Shown here: in pieces, positions 17,269 through 25,666 of the stretch
Position numbering within the stretch: position 1 is the stretch's first letter
Layout: each line of letters opens with the position of its first letter
Assembly: GCF_947489035.1 (NCBI RefSeq)
Contig: NZ_CANLCI010000026.1
Coordinates: 1-60,865, forward strand
Reading direction: 5' to 3'
Source of the DNA: an uncultured Ferrimonas sp.
GTDB lineage: Bacteria; Pseudomonadota; Gammaproteobacteria; Enterobacterales; Shewanellaceae
DNA: 60,865 bases
Translations under genes and position numbers: made by a program
The notes under the pieces: model-generated
Databases searched by the model: none
What the model saw: the letters and a program-made list of their open reading frames with translations, nothing else
What the model was told of the DNA's origin: nothing

Positions 17269-19488
17269 ATGAGTCGCCTTTTCAGCTATTCCACCACCGA
17301 GCAGCGTCACTTTTTCCGCTTTGCCGTGGCCTCCATTTTGGGGCTGCTGGGGCTAGAGCTGAACTGCTTGCCGATCCCGCTGTTTGCGAACGCTGAGCTG
17401 GCGTTGGGCAATGTGGTGGTCTTGCTGTGCGCCAGTCGCATGGGGCGCTGGCCGGTGTTGTGGTGCGCCTTGGTGGCCTCCACCGGCATGTACATGAGTT
17501 GGGGCAACCCGCTGCTGTACGTCACTTTGGGGCTAGAGGCGTTGGTGGTGTGTGAAATGCGCCGCCGGGGCTTTTTCCTGCTTTACGCCGATCTGCTCTA
17601 TTGGATGTTTATCGGTATGCCGCTGTCCTATTGGGTCTTAAGTTACGCGGCGATGCCAAGCGAATACCTGACCTTTGCGGTGATCAAACAAGGCTTCAAC
17701 GGCTTGCTTTACACCGCCATTGCCAGCGTGATCCTGTTTATTCTGCCCAAATATTGGTTACGAGGATTACGGCAACAGCCGGTGATGCGGCGCGACTTTC
17801 GCGAGAAATTAACCCACGGCGTGGTGGTGCTGATCACCCTGTCGTCGATGTTATCGTTGCTGGTGTACAGCGCCTATTTGATGCGAACTCAGCAAGAATT
17901 GCTGTTTCGGCAGATGGAAGTGACCGGTCAGCGGATCTCGACCCACATTGAACGCTACATCAGTCGCCATGCCGATGCGGTGGCGATAGCGGGTAAGTGG
18001 CTGCCTGCCACGGTGGAAACTCAGCAACAACAACTGACTCAACTGCATGGCCAGTACGATGGCTTTTTGTCGATGCTGGTGACCAACCAACAAGGTGACA
18101 TCATTGCCGCCAGCCCCAGCAGCACCAAAGTGTTGGGGCTGAATGTGGCCCAGCGCCCCTATTTTCGGAATGTGATCAACAGCGGCCAGGTCTATGTCTC
18201 CAGTGCCTTTCGTGGCCGCGGTTTTGGTAACGATGCCATTGTCGCCATTAGCGCCCCTTGGTTTGATGGCCACGGCCAGATTGCCGGCATTATCGAGGGC
18301 TCGTTAGACATTCAACGCTTACGCATGCTGATGGACATCGATTACGAGTTAAAACTGGTGCTTACCGACACCGCCGGTGCCGTTGTCGTGGCGTCAAATG
18401 GGCTTGGGATCGAGCCGTTATCGATGGTGGACGTGTTTAATGTTCGCCATGATGGCACCGCCCATCGGGTTGAATTGATCAGCCTTGGGGCCAACAGTAA
18501 TCAGCGGCAAGATTACTTTGAATTGGATTTCGAGTTGGGGGCGAACTGGATGCTACGGGTGTTGATGCCCTATCGGCCCGTGGCGATGCGTGCAGAGCAG
18601 CAGTTTTTGATTGGCCTAAGCCTGCTGATTGGCGGCTTGTTGTTGTCGATTTTCCTGACGCGTCAACTCAGCGGCTTTTTAACCAAGCCGTTAGAGCGGT
18701 TGGCGCAAGAGGTTGCAAAACCGTATCACCCAGACCGACCGATGCGTGCTTTGCCGCGGGGCTCAGCGCGGGAAATTTTGCTGCTGCAACGGGAATTGGA
18801 TAAACAGCGCCACTCGATCTACGAACACCAAGAAGAGTTAGAAGATAAGGTGGCTAAGCGCACCGCCCAGCTGGCGGCGGCGAACACCAAGTTGGCGCGT
18901 CTGGCGTTACGGGATGGCTTAACCGGTGCCTATAACCGCCGCCACTTTAACCACAGTTTTGAATCTTTCCGGCAACACAGTTTGCGTTCGGATCAGCCGT
19001 TGCTGCTGGCGCTACTGGACATTGACCACTTTAAAGCGGTGAACGACACCTATGGCCACCTGATTGGGGATGATTGTTTAAAATCATTGGTGACGCGCAT
19101 CAACCTGCACTTTGGCCGCGAAAATGATCTGTTAGCCCGCTACGGTGGCGAAGAGTTTGTGTTGTTGCTGCCCCACCTAACCCATCAATCGGCACGGCAA
19201 CAGCTTGAAAAGATGCGGCTGGACATTGCAGCCACGTCGATGGCGACCTTGCCGGATGGCCGAGATCTGCACATTACCGTCAGTATTGGGGCCATTTTTG
19301 CCGATGCGACCTTTAATGACGAACTGACGGCGTGGCTGGATGTAGCCGACAAGGCGTTGTACCAAGCCAAGCAAAATGGTCGAAATCAGTTACAACTGGA
19401 AAACTTTTTAGTCACTTCGATTGAAAAAAAACCAAACAATCAATTTAGTAACACTGCCCTTACCAGTCAGCGAACGGATTCAGGGTAG
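17269..19488 (+). CDS. Membrane-bound diguanylate cyclase with dCache-like sensor
   Basis: 739 residues. Residues 15-170 hold several membrane helices of a MASE-like region. After a further helix (about 185-205) comes a periplasmic dCache-like domain (about 210-430) with QRPYFRNVINSGQVYVSSAF. A helix near 445-465, a linker and a coiled coil (QRELDKQRHSIYEHQEELEDKVAKRTAQL) lead to a GGDEF domain with LALLDIDHFKAVNDTYGH and active-site GGEEF. RxxD (REND) lies five residues before GGEEF, so the product-inhibition I-site is intact. It should make cyclic di-GMP in response to an extracytoplasmic ligand. No EAL domain. Confidence 0.92.
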   Translation: MSRLFSYSTTEQRHFFRFAVASILGLLGLELNCLPIPLFANAELALGNVVVLLCASRMGRWPVLWCALVASTGMYMSWGNPLLYVTLGLEALVVCEMRRRGFFLLYADLLYWMFIGMPLSYWVLSYAAMPSEYLTFAVIKQGFNGLLYTAIASVILFILPKYWLRGLRQQPVMRRDFREKLTHGVVVLITLSSMLSLLVYSAYLMRTQQELLFRQMEVTGQRISTHIERYISRHADAVAIAGKWLPATVETQQQQLTQLHGQYDGFLSMLVTNQQGDIIAASPSSTKVLGLNVAQRPYFRNVINSGQVYVSSAFRGRGFGNDAIVAISAPWFDGHGQIAGIIEGSLDIQRLRMLMDIDYELKLVLTDTAGAVVVASNGLGIEPLSMVDVFNVRHDGTAHRVELISLGANSNQRQDYFELDFELGANWMLRVLMPYRPVAMRAEQQFLIGLSLLIGGLLLSIFLTRQLSGFLTKPLERLAQEVAKPYHPDRPMRALPRGSAREILLLQRELDKQRHSIYEHQEELEDKVAKRTAQLAAANTKLARLALRDGLTGAYNRRHFNHSFESFRQHSLRSDQPLLLALLDIDHFKAVNDTYGHLIGDDCLKSLVTRINLHFGRENDLLARYGGEEFVLLLPHLTHQSARQQLEKMRLDIAATSMATLPDGRDLHITVSIGAIFADATFNDELTAWLDVADKALYQAKQNGRNQLQLENFLVTSIEKKPNNQFSNTALTSQRTDSG

Positions 19489-19520
19489 ACTGGCTTAAAC
19501 CCTATAACGACAGAGATACG

Positions 19521-20171
19521 ATGGCAGAACTACAACATCTGCTTGATCGCAATCGCGATTGGGCAGCACAAGTAAAAACCGATAAACCCGAATTTTTTTC
19601 CAATTTGGCGCAGCAACAATCCCCTGAATATCTGTGGATTGGTTGCAGTGACAGTCGCGTGCCCGCCAACCAAATCATCGATTTGGATCCCGGCGAAGTG
19701 TTTGTGCACCGCAACATCGCCAACGTGATCAGCCATAACGACATGAATGCGTTATCGGTACTGCAATACGCGGTTGATGTATTAAAGGTGCGCCACATCT
19801 TAGTGGTTGGGCATTACGGCTGTGGTGGCGTTAAAGCGACCTTAGACGATCAACGCTTGGGGCTGGCCAGTAGCTGGTTGCGCCCGGTGAAGGCTGTGTT
19901 GGATACACACCAGCAAACCCTGCAAGCCCTGCCCGAACAACAACGCTTTCGCCGCCTATGCGAACTTAACGTGATTGCTCAGGTGATGAACACCTGCCAA
20001 ACCACCATCGTCGAAGGGGCTTGGGATCGTGGCCAGCAGGTGTCGGTGCACGGTTTGGTCTACGATGTGGCAGATGGCCTGTTGCGAGATCTGTCGGTGA
20101 AGATCGATGGCACCGCCAAAGCGGCACTGACTTGCTCACAGGCGATAGAGAAGCTGGCAGAGCAGGGCTAA
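19521..20171 (+). CDS. can: Beta-class carbonic anhydrase
   Basis: 216 residues. The zinc ligands appear as CSDSRVPANQI (Cys and Asp-Arg dyad) and VVGHYGCGGVKATL (His and Cys), with the FVHRNIANVI block between them. The enzyme interconverts CO2 and bicarbonate in the cytosol. Length and motif order equal E. coli Can. It is followed 21 bp later by a secreted-protein gene, probably in the same transcript. Confidence 0.95.
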   Translation: MAELQHLLDRNRDWAAQVKTDKPEFFSNLAQQQSPEYLWIGCSDSRVPANQIIDLDPGEVFVHRNIANVISHNDMNALSVLQYAVDVLKVRHILVVGHYGCGGVKATLDDQRLGLASSWLRPVKAVLDTHQQTLQALPEQQRFRRLCELNVIAQVMNTCQTTIVEGAWDRGQQVSVHGLVYDVADGLLRDLSVKIDGTAKAALTCSQAIEKLAEQG

Positions 20172-20192
20172 TTACCCCGAAGGAGAGGCGTG

Positions 20193-20723
20193 ATGTTCAA
20201 CAAGATCCGTACTTTAGTTACTGTGGTGTTGCTGTTAATTACGCCTTTTTGCTGGGCTGAAGCTGATCGCAGTAAACCGCTGCAGCTGGCTGAGCCGCTG
20301 CAACAGTTTGCCCCATACGTCGGCAAAACCTGGCGCGGTGAATTTTCAGACTCCACCGCAGCAAAGCCGATGATCGACGTGTCTCATTGGTCGGTGGCGC
20401 TGCAAGGGCAAGCGGTTCGCATCACCCACAGCTTGAACCAAGGCGAGTATGAAGGCGAAACCATGATCGTCTTCAACGGCCAAACGCAGCAGTTGGAGTT
20501 TTTCTACTTTACCACCGCCGGCTTTTACACCATTGGCCGCGCAGAGTTTGATGGCAGTGCCTTTGTCTCGTACGAACAGGTGAGCGGTAACAGCGATGGC
20601 ATTACCGAAGTGAAAGCGGAAATCAATTTAGTGGATGCCAATACCATGACCCAGCAAGCCCATTACTTAAAAAATGGCCGTTGGGTAAAAGGCCACAGTG
20701 CTCGCTACCGCGTGGTGGAGTGA
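20193..20723 (+). CDS. Secreted hypothetical protein
   Basis: 176 residues from the ATG at 20193, chosen over the GTG three bases earlier because AAGGAG (20180-20185) gives better spacing. The signal peptide MFNKIRTLVTVVLLLITPFCWAEA is clear. The mature part has a lipocalin/START-like feel: QQFAPYVGKTWRGEF near the start, MIVFNGQTQQLEFFYFTTAGFYTIGRA in the middle, and a repeated beta pattern to the end. It resembles periplasmic proteins of unknown function; no catalytic motif is seen. Downstream of carbonic anhydrase, ending at a terminator. Confidence 0.78.
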   Translation: MFNKIRTLVTVVLLLITPFCWAEADRSKPLQLAEPLQQFAPYVGKTWRGEFSDSTAAKPMIDVSHWSVALQGQAVRITHSLNQGEYEGETMIVFNGQTQQLEFFYFTTAGFYTIGRAEFDGSAFVSYEQVSGNSDGITEVKAEINLVDANTMTQQAHYLKNGRWVKGHSARYRVVE

Positions 20724-20739
20724 CGTTTCGCTAGGCACA

Positions 20740-20768
20740 AAAAAGCCGCGATTATCGCGGCTTTTTTT
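20740..20768. terminator. Bidirectional rho-independent terminator
   Basis: A-run, AAAGCCGCG, loop ATTAT, CGCGGCTTT and a T-run. It serves both the plus-strand secreted protein and the minus-strand small ORF that ends at 20788. Confidence 0.9.
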
Positions 20769-20787
20769 ATGGGCACTCATGCATCAT

Positions 20788-20970
20788 TCAGTAGCTGTGA
20801 TGATCCTGTTCGGATTTCTCTTTGTCGGCAAAGCTAGAGAGCTGCTCAGCAAAGACACCGTGTAACTCTTCTTCGATATCACGCAGACGTTCGCGCAGAT
20901 CGGCAATGGATTTGGCGCCTTTAAAACGATCTTGTAACAGCGATTCTAGGGTGTTCTGGTGCTCTAACAT
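20788..20970 (-). CDS. Small hypothetical coiled-coil protein
   Basis: 60 residues, mostly one amphipathic helix: LEHQNTLESLLQDRFKGAK, then SIADLRERLRDIEEELHGVFAEQLSSF. It has a good ribosome-binding site (GGAGG six bases before ATG) and sits 68 bp downstream of the M61 peptidase gene on the same strand. Not recognised; the heptad pattern suggests dimerisation or a partner protein. Ends in the shared bidirectional terminator. Confidence 0.65.
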   Translation of the reverse strand: MLEHQNTLESLLQDRFKGAKSIADLRERLRDIEEELHGVFAEQLSSFADKEKSEQDHHSY

Positions 20971-21038
20971 TACTTACCTCCAAATCCCAACATGATGAGT
21001 GCGGCAACGAAGGCGCAGTGCCGCCGTTGCCAGTCCCG

Positions 21039-22796
21039 TTATAGCCAGTGCTGGCTCAGGTTGCTGTCGCGTTCAGTAATAACCACAGTATCTGGCTCAG
21101 CCGCTTGCAGTGCAAGGGTTCCTTGCATCAATTCGTCGCGGCGGAACCAATGCACGCTCACTTCCGTGCCGATGGCGTATTTCGCTAAAGCGGCATCAAT
21201 ATCGCCGCTGGCTTGCAGCTGGTTAATGGCGATAAGTTTGTCGCCGGCCGCTAAGCCCGCTTGCTGGGCACTGCTGCCATTACGCACGGTAAGCAGCGTT
21301 ACTCCGAAGCCGTCTGCTTTATAACGGGCGCCGAAATCGATGCGGTTCACTTTATCGCTGCGGCCGCCCTTGTCGCTGTTGCCGTTGCTGGCACGCAGGC
21401 TCATGTCGCAGCCAAATAACGCCAGCATTGCAGGCAGTGGCAGATCTTCAGTGCTGTCGAGCCAAGCAAACAGATCGCTGACATCGCGGCCAAGCAGCTC
21501 CGCCACAATGCGCTGATGGCTGTGATTGTCGGTGCCAATGCCCGGCTGGCCATACTCGCGCCATAAGCGCTGCATGACGCAATCTAAGCTGTGCTTGCCT
21601 GCGGTTTCATGGCGTAAGGTCAGATCCAGCAGCAGGGCAAACATCGCCCCTTTGGTGTAGTAGCTTACAATCGCGTTTTGGGCGTTTTCATCTTGTTTGT
21701 AGAACTTGGTCCACGCGTTAAAGCTGGAATCACGCAGGGTTTGCTTAAAACGACCGGCCGCGCGGGTCACCCGAGTCATGCCGTGGGCGAGTTGATCCAG
21801 GTAGGTGGCGGCGTCGATGCACCCGGCGCGGTAGACGATTAAATCGTCGTAGTAAGAGGTGATCCCTTCGTAGGCCCACAACTGAGTGGTGTAGGTCTCT
21901 TCGCTTAAGTTGTACGGCGTAAATTCGGCCGGTTTGATCCGCTTGACGTTCCAGTTATGAAAATACTCGTGGCTGCACAACGATAAGAAGGTGCGGTAGC
22001 CCTCGCTTTGGCCTGCCTCGTTGATGCTCGGCAGATCGTTCCGGCCACACACCAGCGCAGTCGAAGCGCGGTGCTCAAGGCCGCCAAAGCCATCGCCAAC
22101 CACTTGGGTAAGGAACAGGTAACGGTCGTAGGGGGCGCCGCCAAACAAATCGATCTGCACTTGGCAGATTTTTTGTAAATCGGCGCAGATCCGTGCGGTG
22201 TCTGCCCAGTGCGGCCCCGTTAAGACCAGATCGTGAGGCACGCCGCCGGCTTCAAAGGTGGCTAAGGTAAACTCGCCCATCTCTACTGGATGGTCGATAA
22301 GCTCGGCGTAATTGTCGGCTTTATATTGGCCGTAGCCGTACCGCTTGGCACCGTCCAGCGGCATGGCGGTGGCCACGCGCCACTGTTGGTATGATTCGCC
22401 CGATGGCGGCAGCAGTTGCAGCGTCACTGGCTGGTCTTCTTGGCCAACCAGCGCTAAAAAGGTGGCCGAGCCATTAAAGAAGCCGTGGCTTTGATCCAGG
22501 TGCGCTCCGCGCACAGACAGATCCCACGCGTAAACCTGATAGCGGATCCGCAATTGAGCGCCGTTATTATGGGCTTGCCAGCTTTGTTTGTCGGTTTGGG
22601 TTAGCGCGATGGCGTCGCCATTAACATCTTCTGCTTCAATCCCGATAATGTGGCGCGCAAAATCGCGCACCATGTAACTGCCTGGCAACCATGCTGGCAG
22701 GGTAAATTGCTGCTGGGGCTGGGCTTGATCGGTAACAATTTCGACGCTGAACAGGTGGGCGTGGGGATCGATCGGCTGGATCTGGTACTGAATCAT
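21039..22796 (-). CDS. M61 family metallopeptidase (glycyl aminopeptidase-like) with PDZ domain
   Basis: 585 residues. The N-terminal beta domain (YQIQPIDPHAHLFSVEI, then LPAWLPGSYMVRDFARHI) is typical of M61. The zinc site is SHEYFHNWNVKRIKP with the downstream acidic ligand in WAYEGITSYYDDLIVYRAG. A PDZ module follows near 485-560 (GFGVTLLTVRNGSSAQQAGLAAGDKLIAINQ). No signal peptide is seen, so it is probably cytosolic. M61 enzymes prefer N-terminal Gly/Ala peptides. Confidence 0.93.
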   Translation of the reverse strand: MIQYQIQPIDPHAHLFSVEIVTDQAQPQQQFTLPAWLPGSYMVRDFARHIIGIEAEDVNGDAIALTQTDKQSWQAHNNGAQLRIRYQVYAWDLSVRGAHLDQSHGFFNGSATFLALVGQEDQPVTLQLLPPSGESYQQWRVATAMPLDGAKRYGYGQYKADNYAELIDHPVEMGEFTLATFEAGGVPHDLVLTGPHWADTARICADLQKICQVQIDLFGGAPYDRYLFLTQVVGDGFGGLEHRASTALVCGRNDLPSINEAGQSEGYRTFLSLCSHEYFHNWNVKRIKPAEFTPYNLSEETYTTQLWAYEGITSYYDDLIVYRAGCIDAATYLDQLAHGMTRVTRAAGRFKQTLRDSSFNAWTKFYKQDENAQNAIVSYYTKGAMFALLLDLTLRHETAGKHSLDCVMQRLWREYGQPGIGTDNHSHQRIVAELLGRDVSDLFAWLDSTEDLPLPAMLALFGCDMSLRASNGNSDKGGRSDKVNRIDFGARYKADGFGVTLLTVRNGSSAQQAGLAAGDKLIAINQLQASGDIDAALAKYAIGTEVSVHWFRRDELMQGTLALQAAEPDTVVITERDSNLSQHWL

Positions 22797-22932
22797 GCAA
22801 CGTACTTCTTGTTGTAGAGATATGGCACGATTGTAGGCTCAACTTTACGCTTTTGTCAGCAATTCAACCGCTGGTGGCTGCAATATGGGTGATTGAATTC
22901 ATTTGTGATTTTTCCTATTGGCCAAGGCTCCG

Positions 22933-22938
22933 TATAAT
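22933..22938 (+). promoter_or_regulatory. Candidate -10 element upstream of hinT
   Basis: Exact TATAAT 35 bp before the GTG start of hinT. No convincing -35 hexamer at the usual distance. Confidence 0.4.
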
Positions 22939-22973
22939 TACCGCAACATTTACTTCCAGTTAAGGAAACGCCA

Positions 22974-23324
22974 GTGGCCGACGAGACCATCTTTTCCAAA
23001 ATCATTCGCCGCGAGATCCCAGCCGAAATCGTCTTTCAAGATGAATTGGTAACCGCGTTCAAAGACATTAGCCCGCGCACGCCAACCCACGTGTTGATTA
23101 TCCCCAATAGCGTTATCCCCACTTGCAACGACATCAGCGCCGAGCACGAACCCGCGCTTGGTCGCATGTTTACGGTGGCCGCGAAAATAGCCAAAGAGCA
23201 GGGCATTGCCGAGGATGGCTACCGCCTGATCATGAACTGCAACAGCCACGGTGGCCAAGAGGTCTACCACATCCACATGCATCTGCTTGGTGGTAAGCCA
23301 CTGGGCCCGATGCTTTCGGTATAA
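22974..23324 (+). CDS. hinT: HIT-family purine nucleoside phosphoramidase
   Basis: 116 residues, GTG start. [18 protein letters not shown] and [17 protein letters not shown] lead to the histidine triad [17 protein letters not shown] at the C-terminus. HinT hydrolyses adenosine phosphoramidates. The start of a run hinT, two thioesterases and a YcfL-like lipoprotein, recalling the hinT-ycfL order of enterobacteria. Confidence 0.95.
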   Translation: MADETIFSKIIRREIPAEIVFQDELVTAFKDISPRTPTHVLIIPNSVIPTCNDISAEHEPALGRMFTVAAKIAKEQGIAEDGYRLIMNCNSHGGQEVYHIHMHLLGGKPLGPMLSV

Positions 23325-23332
23325 GCACAGTC

Positions 23333-23827
23333 ATGGCGACCCCAAATCGCGGAACCGTGCCGCTAACAGGATATGCGAAACGCTTTGTGGACCAATTGGC
23401 CCAATGTCGTGCGCTTGGAATACGGATATTAGAAGGCAGTGAACGCCATGTGTTGCTGGAACTGCCATATCAGAAACGGATTATCGGTTACCCCGATACT
23501 GGGGTGATCCACGGCGGGGTGATCACCACCTTAATGGACACCGCCTGTGGTGCCACCGTGGTGTGCGCGCTGCGCCATGCTACCGGCAATGTCGAGCTTA
23601 GCCCTACCTTGGATCTGCGGGTCGACTACATGATGGCGGCCAAGCCGGAGCAATCGGTGTTTTGCTACGCTGAGTGCCACAAACTCACCAGTGCCATCGC
23701 CTTTGTGCGTGCGGTGGTGTACCAAGACGACGTGAGCAAACCCGTGGCCCAAGCGGTGGGATCGTTCATGCGGATTGGCCCAGAGTTAGTGACGGAACAG
23801 TTCAAGCGCAACATGGAAGGCGGTTAG
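23333..23827 (+). CDS. PaaI-type hotdog thioesterase (first of two)
   Basis: 164 residues, starting 8 bp after hinT. The single-hotdog pattern is GVIHGGVITTLMDTACGATVVCAL (HGG plus catalytic Asp) and LRVDYMMAAKPEQSVFCYAECHKLTSAIAFVRAVVYQ. Probably cleaves an aryl- or acyl-CoA. Its TAG stop is immediately followed, with no spacer, by the ATG of the next thioesterase gene, so the two are translationally coupled and may form a hetero-oligomer. Confidence 0.87.
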   Translation: MATPNRGTVPLTGYAKRFVDQLAQCRALGIRILEGSERHVLLELPYQKRIIGYPDTGVIHGGVITTLMDTACGATVVCALRHATGNVELSPTLDLRVDYMMAAKPEQSVFCYAECHKLTSAIAFVRAVVYQDDVSKPVAQAVGSFMRIGPELVTEQFKRNMEGG

Positions 23828-24259
23828 ATGGATTTCAAACAGAAGTTACAGCAGGCCGCCAGTAGCAAAGATTTTGATGCGTTGCTGCAGTTGGTGCCTT
23901 ATGTCCAGTTTATCGGCATGGAATGCGAACGGTTTGGCGATGAAATGGTGTTCCGGTTGCCACCGAAAGAGGAAAACATCGGTAACCCGATGCTACCGGC
24001 GCTGCACGGTGGGGTGATCGCCGGCTTTATGGAGATGTCGGCTATTATTCAGTTAATGGTGATGATGCAAACGCCGCGAGTGCCGAAAATTGTCGATTTC
24101 TCGGTGGATTATCTGCGTGCAGGCCACCTACGTGAAAGCTACTGCGAATGCATCATTACCCGCCAAGGGCGACGGGTGGCCAACGTCAACATCATTACCT
24201 GGCAAAGCAACCGGAAACAGCCCATCGCCACAGCGCGGGCGCACTTCTTACTGGAGTAG
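23828..24259 (+). CDS. PaaI-type hotdog thioesterase (second of two)
   Basis: 143 residues. LPALHGGVIAGFMEMSAIIQLMVMM replaces the Asp helix of its neighbour with GFMEMS, so Glu is the likely catalytic base; VDFSVDYLRAGHLRESYCECIITRQGRRVANVNIITWQ follows. It is clearly homologous to the preceding gene but diverged, so the pair reflects an old tandem duplication. The unequal active-site helices suggest different substrates or one structural subunit. Confidence 0.86.
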   Translation: MDFKQKLQQAASSKDFDALLQLVPYVQFIGMECERFGDEMVFRLPPKEENIGNPMLPALHGGVIAGFMEMSAIIQLMVMMQTPRVPKIVDFSVDYLRAGHLRESYCECIITRQGRRVANVNIITWQSNRKQPIATARAHFLLE

Positions 24260-24299
24260 GGGAGGCGACGGCGCAGGTTATTTATGAACAGGAGTCGTC

Positions 24300-24704
24300 A
24301 TGAAGCATCGCGGTTGTCGTTATCTTATCCCCTTAGTGCTGGCACTGCTTAGCGCGGGGTGTGCCACCAACAGTGCGGGCATCGCGGTGCGCTCTGATAG
24401 CAGCGATCTGCGCGTTGATTCCTCCAGTGTGGCCAAAGCGGTCAACATCAGCCAAGTACGGCAGCGTAGCGTTGCTGGGGTGCTGCAAGGCAGCGCGTTG
24501 ATCTCGTCCACCGTCAGCAGTGATCGTTACTGGCAGTACAAATTTACCTTTTTTGACCTGCAAGGGCTGCCGGTTGAACTCGACAGCAGCCATTGGCAAC
24601 CACTGAACTTACACGGTGGTGAACAGCGCGCGGTGCAAGCCGCGGCAGCCAACGCCAGCGCCGCCAGTTTTGAGCTGTCACTGCGGCCAGTAACAAAAAA
24701 CTAA
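24300..24704 (+). CDS. YcfL-like lipoprotein
   Basis: 134 residues. The lipoprotein signal ends in the lipobox LSAGC (IPLVLALLSAGCATN). The mature part contains VAKAVNISQVRQRSVAGVLQGSALISS and DRYWQYKFTFFDLQGLPVELDSSHWQPLNLHGGEQRAVQAAA, the DUF1425/YcfL pattern, an extracytoplasmic beta-sandwich of unknown role. Position after hinT is as in enterobacteria, where lpoB follows; lpoB is not here. Confidence 0.85.
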   Translation: MKHRGCRYLIPLVLALLSAGCATNSAGIAVRSDSSDLRVDSSSVAKAVNISQVRQRSVAGVLQGSALISSTVSSDRYWQYKFTFFDLQGLPVELDSSHWQPLNLHGGEQRAVQAAAANASAASFELSLRPVTKN

Positions 24705-24722
24705 CCTTGGCAACACGCAACG

Positions 24723-24745
24723 GCCCCGCCTGTCGGGGCTTTTTT
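24723..24745 (+). terminator. Rho-independent terminator
   Basis: GCCCCG, loop, CGGGGC then six T, 18 bp after the YcfL-like gene. The following stretch to about 25030 is AT-rich and holds no gene that I can support. Confidence 0.9.
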
Positions 24746-25038
24746 GTGCCACAAGAACAATGTTCGTTGCGTAGCCATGCAGCTTACCTTCTTAACGGTT
24801 TCGCCTGTTGTGGCTGGCATTGGCGTGGATGAAAACAATTGCTGGCGCATAGTTATTCGTTTTGATTGCGTGCAATCGCTCTTGGCGAAAGTGGCCGTGA
24901 ACGGCGCTGTTGTTACTGTTCGCTGTTGCATCATTGTTATGATTTGTCTGGCTTTTTAGCTCAATTATTCGCATTAGAAAAACTATTATTTTATCCCAAT
25001 AAAAGTAGGGATCAGTAACAGTGGATAAACGGTTGAGT

Positions 25039-25052
25039 GCGATCAAGATCAA
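25039..25052 (+). promoter_or_regulatory. FNR-type box, centred at -41.5 of a putative promoter
   Basis: GCGAT-CAAG-ATCAA matches the FNR/EtrA consensus TTGAT-N4-ATCAA at 8 of 10 bases, with one perfect half. A -10-like TACAAT (25074-25079) follows, placing a start near 25087 and the box centre at about -41.5, the class II FNR position. The downstream gene is a 37-residue membrane peptide. Confidence 0.5.
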
Positions 25053-25073
25053 AGTTTAACCACCCCCCGGCGT

Positions 25074-25079
25074 TACAAT
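25074..25079 (+). promoter_or_regulatory. Putative -10 element of the FNR-type promoter
   Basis: TACAAT, five of six consensus bases, at the distance expected for an activator bound at 25039-25052. Confidence 0.4.
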
Positions 25080-25163
25080 GCGCACATCTTGAAGGCCTAA
25101 TTTGATGGAACGAGTTAAGGCCAACGACACCAGTTTTAATAATTTAATTGAGTGAATGCAGCC

Positions 25164-25277
25164 ATGACCGATTTTATCCTGTCCGCCCCAGCCCTTCTGA
25201 CTCTGCTTGCCGTAGTCGTATTGATTGGTGGCGAATTCCACACCAGCGAAACCATGCCAAAGCTGTGGAAAATGTAA
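25164..25277 (+). CDS. 37-residue single-pass membrane peptide
   Basis: ATG at 25164, TAA at 25275. The peptide begins MTDFILSAPALL, has one hydrophobic helix (ALLTLLAVVVLIGG) and ends in a polar tail FHTSETMPKLWKM. It is below the size most gene finders accept. A putative FNR-controlled promoter lies upstream and a strong terminator lies 49 bp downstream, so it looks like a complete transcription unit. The ribosome-binding site is weak. Family not recognised; its size and topology resemble small subunits of respiratory complexes, which is only a suggestion. Confidence 0.5.
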   Translation: MTDFILSAPALLTLLAVVVLIGGEFHTSETMPKLWKM

Positions 25278-25286
25278 TCACAACTT

Positions 25287-25320
25287 GGCGGTGTTAACCC
25301 CAAAGCGTTAAACACCGCAG
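25287..25320 (+). other. Inverted repeat between the small ORF and its terminator
   Basis: GCGGTGTTAA and TTAAACACCGC pair with a single bulged A around a short loop. It could protect the 3' end of the short mRNA. Confidence 0.4.
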
Positions 25321-25326
25321 TTGCCC

Positions 25327-25358
25327 AAAAAAAGCCGATCAGATGATCGGCTTTTTTT
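25327..25358. terminator. Bidirectional-looking rho-independent terminator
   Basis: Seven A, GCCGATC, loop AGAT, GATCGGC, seven T. It closes the small-ORF transcript just before the thiamine operon promoter. Confidence 0.92.
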
Positions 25359-25410
25359 GTGACTGAATTTCAACAGCGCGGAATAACAACCGTAATTTCA
25401 TTCATGTGGA

Positions 25411-25440
25411 TTGCCAGCAGCTCCGGCTTGTCGATATACT
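25411..25440 (+). promoter_or_regulatory. Promoter of the thiamine operon
   Basis: -35 TTGCCA (25411-25416), 18-bp spacer, -10 TATACT (25435-25440). Transcription would begin at about 25447, at the 5' edge of the riboswitch. Confidence 0.65.
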
Positions 25441-25443
25441 TGC

Positions 25444-25556
25444 CGCTGCCTCGGGGTGTGTAACTGACAATGTGGCTAAGCCCATTGTCGACTGAGATCC
25501 GCAACTGCGGAAACCCGTGAACCTGATCCGGATAGTACCGGCGTAGGAATGGCTGC
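25444..25556 (+). promoter_or_regulatory. TPP riboswitch (THI element)
   Basis: The conserved blocks appear in order: CTCGGGGTG, then CTGAGATCC, then ACCCGTGAACCTGATC, CGGATAGTACCGGCGTAGGAA. These are the standard pyrimidine- and pyrophosphate-sensing arms of the thiamine pyrophosphate aptamer. It precedes a TonB receptor and thiamine uptake/salvage genes. No clear terminator lies between aptamer and start codon, so regulation of translation initiation is more likely. An antisense open frame across this region is an artefact. Confidence 0.95.
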
Positions 25557-25666
25557 CACATGCACGTTTTATCCAGCACGGATACCGTACTCCCTTTGTG
25601 GCTCAATTCTTTACCCCTTCTGCTTTATCCCGATCGCACGTTTTGTTAATTATTGGATGTACTAAC

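Noticed and set aside
24744..24959. 71-codon plus-strand open frame after the YcfL terminator
   Set aside because: Cys-rich, low-quality protein, starts inside the terminator tail, no ribosome-binding site.
25370..25606. 78-codon minus-strand open frame
   Set aside because: It is antisense to the TPP riboswitch and its promoter; no ribosome-binding site or family match.
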